IMG/VR virus record: IMGVR_UViG_3300010400_000040
Coordinates: 1 to 34,349 of that record
From: a virus
Length of the DNA: 34,349 bases
Reading direction: 5' to 3' (one strand)
Made by a program: the position numbers and the translations under genes. The notes beneath the pieces were generated by a model. The model was given only the letters and a program-made list of their open reading frames with translations. It did no database searches and was not told the DNA's origin. This document shows positions 29,975-34,349 of this stretch, one piece after another; the first letter of the stretch is position 1, and each line of letters opens with the position of its first letter.

Positions 29975-30337
29975 TTATTTTGATGTATTTAATGATGACT
30001 GATACCACTGAATGAAATCGTAGACGGCTTTGTGGAGTTCCGTTTTTTCAATTTTGGTCAAAGCCCAGATAAGTCCTTCCATTATTTCTGCAACCTCATT
30101 AGTTCTATTCATGTAGAAGGTTGGCTCATAATAAATGTCTCTTATTTTTGTGGCCACAGAAAGCAATTGATTCCAATCCTCATGGTATTTAAGTTCAAAC
30201 CACTGATAATCGCAAGCCTCTCCTTTCCATTTTTTGAACTCCTTAGTTCCTCTCAATGGATAAACAGTTTTACCCATAAAAGCGGCAATAGCCATATTTT
30301 CTTTGATCGGTACTTCTTTTGTAACTTCTGTACTCAT
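29975..30337 (-). CDS. Hypothetical protein, unknown
   Basis: The 120-residue protein begins MSTEVTKEVPIKENMAIAAF and continues with a beta-strand-like YQWFELKYHEDWNQLLSVAT and helix-rich end (VAEIMEGLIWALTKIEKTEL). The phrase YHxDWNxLMxVxxxI is common in small proteins of Bacteroidetes phages, where this type of gene sits near an ASCH or methyltransferase gene, as it does here. No function is known. It is preceded by a characteristic A-rich leader of the type ATTAAAAAAGTAAGTT. Confidence 0.65.
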   Translation of the reverse strand: MSTEVTKEVPIKENMAIAAFMGKTVYPLRGTKEFKKWKGEACDYQWFELKYHEDWNQLLSVATKIRDIYYEPTFYMNRTNEVAEIMEGLIWALTKIEKTELHKAVYDFIQWYQSSLNTSK

Positions 30338-30348
30338 AACTTACTTTT

Positions 30349-31128
30349 TTAATGATTCTCCCATCCCTGTTCCTCAGATTCTCTTTTCCAGGTGTCGGGG
30401 TCGGGCTCCACTGTAGCGGTATCCGGCCTGCCTGTTTTAGATAATGATTTAAAGTTGATGGCATAGACGGGAGGGTTGGCCACCCAGCTACCTTCACCGT
30501 GAATGGATTGCCATAAGCTTTCAAATGATTCTAAGGCCGAATAAGCAGGGAAATCATCACCGTCTCTTAGGTAGTGGACATATTCACCTTCGGTCTGACA
30601 ACCTTTTTCCTTACAATAAGGAGATGGGCAACTTTCTTTCCCCGAGCAGTTGGGCTCCACGCCCTCCTTGATCGCCTGCTCCTCCGTTATATCCTGAACC
30701 CTTTCGCAAGAGACGGTGGTCACTTCAGCCCACAGGCGGGCGGCTTCTTTTGGGAGATGGATGGAAGGGCGCCACCCTCCATCGGGTCGCATGTGTGAGT
30801 GACTGGCTTTGTAGAGCGTCGTACCCATAAATTCATGACCCCACGTCTCACGGAACCATAGCCAATCTCCTTTTTTATAAATAGGTTCTACAAAAACAAA
30901 TGTCCCTAGTTTGTTAGACCAAATGGCAAAACCCATTTTTACCTCAAAAGCTTCGCAGACTTCATATCTTGTGAAATCCAACTCCAATGCTTTCCAGCCG
31001 TTTCTGCTCAGTCTCTTGCCGTCCACCAGCGAGTTCATAGGTCCGGGAATTCTTCTCGTTACTTGTTTGCGGTCAGCGAGGAAGGCGAGGACCATTTCAG
31101 TTGACAATAGTAATGCGTGTTCTTTCAT
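30349..31128 (-). CDS. ASCH-domain-like phage protein
   Basis: The 259-residue protein matches the phage ASCH/EVE-like family in three places: an N-terminal LLLSTEMVLAFLADRKQVTR (family: S-xxMVxAxLxGRKxxTRR), a central YKKGDWLWFRETW (family GDxLWVRETW), and a C-terminal EVTTVSCERVQDITEEQAIK followed by EGV. ASCH domains are PUA-like folds linked to RNA or nucleotide metabolism. Between about residues 145-215 lies a Cys-rich part (SGKESCPSPYCKEKGCQTEG) that may bind metal and is probably an insertion. It ends with FESLWQSIHGEGSWVANPPV and a typical VYAINF strand. It overlaps the upstream small gene by 4 bases. Confidence 0.82.
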   Translation of the reverse strand: MKEHALLLSTEMVLAFLADRKQVTRRIPGPMNSLVDGKRLSRNGWKALELDFTRYEVCEAFEVKMGFAIWSNKLGTFVFVEPIYKKGDWLWFRETWGHEFMGTTLYKASHSHMRPDGGWRPSIHLPKEAARLWAEVTTVSCERVQDITEEQAIKEGVEPNCSGKESCPSPYCKEKGCQTEGEYVHYLRDGDDFPAYSALESFESLWQSIHGEGSWVANPPVYAINFKSLSKTGRPDTATVEPDPDTWKRESEEQGWENH

Positions 31129-31352
31129 GCTTTTGTTTTTTTAATTTGTCTTTCAATCTCCATCCACTCGTTTATTCCTTTTATTGCCGCTTTTGTTTCA
31201 TCGATCTGTTTCTGGATGGCAGGGATCATATCAAGCGAATAGGGGTTCTTTCCTGCCCAATGCCATTGATTATCGCAATACCGTGGGATCATCATCTTAC
31301 GGTGTTCCAATTGGCCGAGACGAGCTTCCAGTTCCTTTTTCAATGTTCCCAT
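31125..31352 (-). CDS. Small helical protein, unknown
   Basis: The 75-residue protein starts at the ATG at 31352, chosen because a purine-rich GGGAGTAAAAGAAGAAGT sequence lies just before it. Longer versions from 31409 or 31442 would add a Pro/Ser-rich segment and overlap the methyltransferase gene by 14 or more bases. It reads MGTLKKELEARLGQLEHRKM and MIPAIQKQIDETKAAIKGIN, two helices separated by an aromatic loop (NQWHWAGKNPYSLD). It may form a helical hairpin. Its stop overlaps the start of the ASCH-like gene as ATGA. Function unknown. Confidence 0.6.
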   Translation of the reverse strand: MGTLKKELEARLGQLEHRKMMIPRYCDNQWHWAGKNPYSLDMIPAIQKQIDETKAAIKGINEWMEIERQIKKTKA

Positions 31353-31395
31353 ACTTCTTCTTTTACTCCCCTGCGGGGATTGTTTTGGGGGCGGA

Positions 31396-32250
31396 TCATA
31401 GCAACTCATATTGTTCAATTGATTTAAAAATCTGTAATGCAACCTGCGGCACTATTGCATTTCCTAAAGACTTAAGTCGGTCCATCCAATCGGGAACCCC
31501 ATCATCTCCTCCACAAACAGGGGATTGAGTAGGGAATTCGTCCCATCCGCTGCTACTGCAGCCAGATTCAATCCATGCTTTCCGGACTTCTGCGAGGGAG
31601 AGAGTTTCCTTTGCCTGTTCTCGTTCGGTGAGCTGCGTGGTGTCGGTAATAATCCCTTCGATGCCATGACTGCTAAGTTCATCCCATAATCCTGACCCGA
31701 TTTCCGAAGAATTCGATTGCCCATAACTCTTGCATCTTCCCTTTCCAAAGGCATTACTGTCCGAGGCGTGGGCAATAATCCAGATCCTGTCTCTTCTGTG
31801 CGGGGCGTCGACACCGCAAGCTGGAAGTAGAAACGGGAGCACTTCGTAGCCTTCAGCTTCAAGGTCAGCCTGCACCTGGTCGAATACCAGCCCTCCATTC
31901 CAATTAGTAAGGCCGCGAACGTTCTCGCCCACAATCCAGTGCGGGGAAATCTCCCGAATTGCTCTAAGCATCTCCGGCCAGAGGTGGCGATCATCTTCAC
32001 TGCCCTTTCTTTTTCCTGCTGTGCTGTAGGGCTGACAAGGAAATCCTCCGGTAATAATATTGATCCTTCCACGGTAAATGCTAAAGTCTGTTGTCTTGAT
32101 GTCCCCATGTTGAATGCTATTTGGGAAATGCTTTTTAACTACTTTGTTACAGAACTCATCTATCTCGCAATGAAAAATGTTTGTCCACCCCATCCAATGT
32201 GCGGCTAGCTGAAAACCTCCGATTCCGTTAAACAATGCCCCATGCGTCAT
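31396..32250 (-). CDS. C5 cytosine-specific DNA methyltransferase
   Basis: The 284-residue protein has the C5 methyltransferase motifs in order. ALFNGIGGF (residues 5-13) is motif I. GGFPCQPYS at 68-76 holds the catalytic Cys with PC at 71-72 (motif IV). ENV at 109-111 is motif VI. HRRDRIWIIA at 151-160 is motif VIII. LGNAIVPQ at 262-269 is motif X. The region between motifs VIII and X, where the target recognition domain should lie, is only about 100 residues and low in recognisable structure (KETLSLAEVRKAWIESGCSS). The protein would methylate cytosine at C5 in a recognition sequence that cannot be told. A second 214-codon frame overlaps it (see 31464-32108), and a G8 tract lies shortly before the start codon. 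Confidence 0.92.
   Translation of the reverse strand: MTHGALFNGIGGFQLAAHWMGWTNIFHCEIDEFCNKVVKKHFPNSIQHGDIKTTDFSIYRGRINIITGGFPCQPYSTAGKRKGSEDDRHLWPEMLRAIREISPHWIVGENVRGLTNWNGGLVFDQVQADLEAEGYEVLPFLLPACGVDAPHRRDRIWIIAHASDSNAFGKGRCKSYGQSNSSEIGSGLWDELSSHGIEGIITDTTQLTEREQAKETLSLAEVRKAWIESGCSSSGWDEFPTQSPVCGGDDGVPDWMDRLKSLGNAIVPQVALQIFKSIEQYELL
31464..32108 (-). other. Overlapping second frame inside the methyltransferase gene, possible dual coding
   Basis: The open frame of 214 codons in the +1 register runs entirely inside the C5 methyltransferase gene. It contains TGLWARTFAALLIGMEGWYS, LQLKATK-like basic text, two LLPTPR repeats (SGLLPTPRTVMPLE and KGLLPTPRSSPNEN) and ends LNPLFVEEMMGFPIGWTDLS. 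The words LLPTPTxxD and LNPxFVExMMGFPxGWT occur in many phage proteins linked to DNA cytosine methylation (from memory, not searched). The main frame gives an equally sensible ending (VPDWMDRLKSLGNAIVPQ) from the same DNA. It could be a translated overlapping gene, or a remnant left when an ancestral methyltransferase changed frame. Confidence 0.4.
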
Positions 32251-32259
32251 AACTTTTTA

Positions 32260-32267
32260 CCCCCCCC
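32260..32267. repeat. Mononucleotide C8/G8 tract upstream of the methyltransferase
   Basis: Eight consecutive C bases on the plus strand (G8 on the coding strand) sit between 10 and 17 bases before the methyltransferase ATG at 32250, after an AAGGAG-like sequence about 18 bases upstream of the start. The tract is outside the reading frame as annotated. Homopolymer tracts of this length can vary in length by slippage, or mislead sequencing. Confidence 0.6.
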
Positions 32268-32323
32268 ACTCCTTAAGCACTACTATACTCCCCTGTTGGA
32301 TAGCAGTGAAGGCGTGGTTTGTT

Positions 32324-32701
32324 TTAGTATTTGTAATTTTCATCATCGTCGTAATCATACTCATGCTCAAACTGAGCCTGCCACTTTTCATTCTCGTATT
32401 GCTTGAGCATACCTATTTCCTTTAACGTCCGGTCGTGTTCATCCTTTGCCTTAATTTTCTTACATTCAGATTCGAAGTTTTGCATTTGGTAAACCCCATC
32501 ACTTCTCTTAGCGGCTGCGGCCTTAGCTGTTTTGTACTGATTCACCGCTTTATCCGCTAACCGTTGGCAGTCTTTGCGGGCATTGTCAATGTCTTTAGTT
32601 GTCAGCCCTGATTCGTTCTCAAGAGACATAGCCACTTCAAAATGACAATAATCGTAGCTAAGCATTACTTTTACTGAAGCTGATTTCCTGATTGTTTCCA
32701 T
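32324..32701 (-). CDS. Hypothetical coiled-coil phage protein
   Basis: The 125-residue protein begins METIRKSASVKVMLSYDYCH and has a strand-like start (VKVMLSYDYCHFEVAMSLEN) followed by an LTTKDIDNARKDCQRLADKA helix and a Lys-rich helical region, ending in an acidic, Tyr-rich tail (EYDYDDDENYKY). The pattern 'KVMLSYDYCHFEVxxSLE...DIDxARKxxQRLADKAVxQY' is typical of small Bacteroidetes phage proteins next to DUF1064-type genes. It starts 2 bases before the DUF1064 stop. Function unknown; the helical part may mediate protein contact. Confidence 0.7.
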   Translation of the reverse strand: METIRKSASVKVMLSYDYCHFEVAMSLENESGLTTKDIDNARKDCQRLADKAVNQYKTAKAAAAKRSDGVYQMQNFESECKKIKAKDEHDRTLKEIGMLKQYENEKWQAQFEHEYDYDDDENYKY

Positions 32702-32703
32702 TT

Positions 32704-33105
32704 TTAGACTTCTTTAATTGTAATTCCTAATATTTCCTGCATCAACTTTTTCTTCAACAGGTACAATCTCAGTTTCCTGGTCGCCTCGCTCTTCACATCT
32801 TCCACAATTTTTTCGCCTGTTTTCTGATCTGTATAAACAAAGTCAGCGATATATTTGCAAACTCTTTTATCGCCAATCTTAATTTCAAATACTACCTGTC
32901 TTTCCAGTAATCCTATCTCTCCTATTTTAAGTAAAATCATCAATTCGCCGTACCTCTTTGCTTCTTTTTTGCTGTCGAACTTTATTCCATCAACTACAGT
33001 TTTTTTATTCCCGTACTTTGATTTTTTTTTCTCCGGTTCTGTGAAGAGATGAGGGTTCCTTTTTGCACAAGCTGAGTTTTTTATATCGTTGAGGGTAATG
33101 GGCAT
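32704..33105 (-). CDS. DUF1064-family nuclease-like protein
   Basis: The 133-residue protein has KSKYGNKKTVVDGIKFDSKK followed by EAKRYGELMILLKIGEI, the DUF1064 opening (YGNKKTxxDGxxFxSKxEAxRYxEL), and later YIADFVYTDQKTGEKIVEDV and KSEATRKLRLYLLKKKLMQE. In DUF1064 proteins the D-F and E-D-V-K region forms an endonuclease-like core. Family members occur in many phages, and a role in replication or recombination-associated DNA cleavage (Holliday junction resolvase-like) has been suggested for the group. The catalytic Glu/Asp/Lys pattern (E in EAKRYGEL, D in ADFVY, E-D-V-K) is present. It lies between a small helical gene and the helicase, consistent with replication. Confidence 0.85.
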   Translation of the reverse strand: MPITLNDIKNSACAKRNPHLFTEPEKKKSKYGNKKTVVDGIKFDSKKEAKRYGELMILLKIGEIGLLERQVVFEIKIGDKRVCKYIADFVYTDQKTGEKIVEDVKSEATRKLRLYLLKKKLMQEILGITIKEV

Positions 33106-34349
33106 TTAAAAAGGGTTGTCGTCTTCCTCATTGGTTTCAATTCTATCATTTCGTTCAATCCTAACCGGAACCGGCGCCCATTGACCCATTGCCGGCCTTT
33201 CTTTAAAGTTCATCTTACTTGGTTCGAAATCCAGATCCACAATAAAATTGCTCATCCCATTTCTCCATTTACGAATAACCAGGTGGGCCTGTCTTTCGGT
33301 ACTATTTCCGCTTTCATCCGCCGTTATCCCATTCAGCCAATCCCTGTGAAGGAACATAACGATATCGCTGTCCTGCTCAATCGAACCACTTTCCCTGAAG
33401 TCTGAAAGCTGCGGGAATCTATCCTGCCCTTTTCTATGAACTACCTGTCGGTTTAACTGGCAGAGTACGATAACAGGTATATCCAGTTCCTTAGCCATTA
33501 GCTTACAACCCCGGCTCATCTCAGAAACTTCATTTTCCCTATTGCGGTTTTTATTTCCGGTACTGATTGAATCCACAAGCTGCAGATAGTCGATTATCAG
33601 GATATCCAAACCATGTTGATGTTTAAGTTTTATCGCCCTCGTTTTAATGTCCATAATATTCACCTTCGTTTTATCACTGACCCAGATAGGTAGGTTCGCT
33701 GTTTGCTGACCGAGTTTGTAATATAGATTTTCAGCCTGCTGCTGGTCAATCTGCAGCCCCCGGAACAAAATATTAAAATCGGTGTCCGTGTCGATAGAAG
33801 CCAATCTGTTAGCTATTTCAACATTATTCATCTCGAGTGAGATTATCCCAACCTTATACCCTTGCCTCGCTACATTAATCGCTAATCCCCCAATGAATGC
33901 AGATTTACCAACAGATGGACGAGCTCCGATTGAGATCATTTGTCCTTTACCTAAACCACCATTAGCCTTATCGATAGTTTTTATCCCCGTAGGTATCCCT
34001 ATCCCACCTTTTTTCTGCATCTCTTCCCGGTGGGTGTAAAGCATAATCATCAGGTCGGTCATATCATACCAGTCCTTTTCGAAATCCTGAGACTGAAGGG
34101 TGGTAAGTTTACTCATCAGGTCGGCAACCTGTTGTTTTAAGTGCCCTTTAGGGGGACCTGAGTAGGTAAGCCGGATGATCTCCCTTTCAATCCACATAGC
34201 GTGGATGCAGTGACACCAGTATTCCAGGTGAAGAGAGGAAACCACGGCATTCGTCATTTGCATGATCAGGAAACCAACACCCCAGTTGCTGATAGTTGAA
34301 ATCCCTCTTCTCCGGTAAAGATCATCTGCAACCGTAAGCATGTCAATCG
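33106..34349 (-). CDS. dnaB: DnaB-like replicative helicase (5' end beyond window)
   Basis: The frame runs from 33106 to the right edge and continues upstream: codons before the ATG at 34341 read I-D, giving the word IDMLTVADDL, which is a conserved sequence inside the DnaB N-terminal domain, so the ATG is internal. From that methionine, GARPSVGKS at 139-147 is the Walker A motif and LDILIIDYLQL the Walker B. Later IPVIVLCQLNRQVVHRKGQD and SDFRESGSIEQDSDIVMFLH match the H3 and H4 motifs, and the end is acidic (ETNEEDDNPF). It unwinds the phage replication fork with ATP as a hexamer. The N-terminal domain also includes EYWCHCIHAMWIERE. Confidence 0.93.
   Translation of the reverse strand, partial: IDMLTVADDLYRRRGISTISNWGVGFLIMQMTNAVVSSLHLEYWCHCIHAMWIEREIIRLTYSGPPKGHLKQQVADLMSKLTTLQSQDFEKDWYDMTDLMIMLYTHREEMQKKGGIGIPTGIKTIDKANGGLGKGQMISIGARPSVGKSAFIGGLAINVARQGYKVGIISLEMNNVEIANRLASIDTDTDFNILFRGLQIDQQQAENLYYKLGQQTANLPIWVSDKTKVNIMDIKTRAIKLKHQHGLDILIIDYLQLVDSISTGNKNRNRENEVSEMSRGCKLMAKELDIPVIVLCQLNRQVVHRKGQDRFPQLSDFRESGSIEQDSDIVMFLHRDWLNGITADESGNSTERQAHLVIRKWRNGMSNFIVDLDFEPSKMNFKERPAMGQWAPVPVRIERNDRIETNEEDDNPF

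Noticed and set aside
1-34349. CRISPR array, tRNA genes, insertion sequences, integrase or attachment sites
   Set aside because: No regular direct repeats with spacers, no cloverleaf-like sequence that I could identify, no transposase-type or integrase-type protein. Absence in this window does not exclude them outside.

Overview
The window is part of a tailed bacteriophage or prophage genome of a Bacteroidetes host. Phage hallmarks are terminase small and large subunits, portal, MuF-type head protein, a 990-residue tape measure, a tail assembly chaperone pair with a -1 slippery site, and a DnaB-like helicase. The Bacteroidetes assignment is an inference. It rests on A-rich leaders with few Shine-Dalgarno sequences, candidate TTG/TAnnTTTG promoters, a secreted protein with a typical signal peptide, and several small proteins that resemble Bacteroidetes phage hypotheticals. 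The long tape measure and lambda-like chaperone slip site suggest a siphovirus. No integrase, lysis gene or tRNA was seen, and both ends of the window cut through genes, so the element continues on both sides.

Layout: (1) 1-558, minus strand: the start of a probable scaffold-like protein and a small gene upstream of it. (2) 638-8468, plus strand: a tightly packed operon opposed to nearly everything else. It encodes four glycosyltransferase-like proteins (GT2, GT11, exostosin/GT47-like, GT7-like), three sugar or FkbM-type O-methyltransferase-like proteins, a small zincin-like protein and several small unknowns, and ends in a secreted protein. (3) 8470-17065, minus strand: a small zinc-ribbon protein, MuF, portal, a fifth glycosyltransferase, and tail/adhesion-type structural proteins including one with an FN3-like domain. 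(4) 17111-24159, minus strand: tape measure, tail chaperone G/GT with a GGGAAAT heptamer, small structural and membrane proteins, and the terminase pair. (5) 24275-34349: mostly small minus-strand early-type genes, a plus-strand HNH-like protein, a ParB-like protein, an ECF sigma factor, an ASCH-domain protein, a C5 DNA methyltransferase with a long overlapping second frame, a DUF1064 nuclease-like protein and the replicative helicase.

Working model (inference): the minus-strand genes replicate, package and build the virion. The plus-strand cassette looks like a self-contained glycan assembly and methyl-capping pathway carried inside the head-gene region. It could decorate the virion, especially the cysteine- and Ser/Thr-rich tail proteins, or remodel the host surface. 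A fifth glycosyltransferase beside the portal supports a link to virion assembly. This cassette is the most promising candidate for a poorly described system. The most unusual local feature is the C5 methyltransferase gene, where a second same-strand frame also reads like a phage methyltransferase-associated protein.
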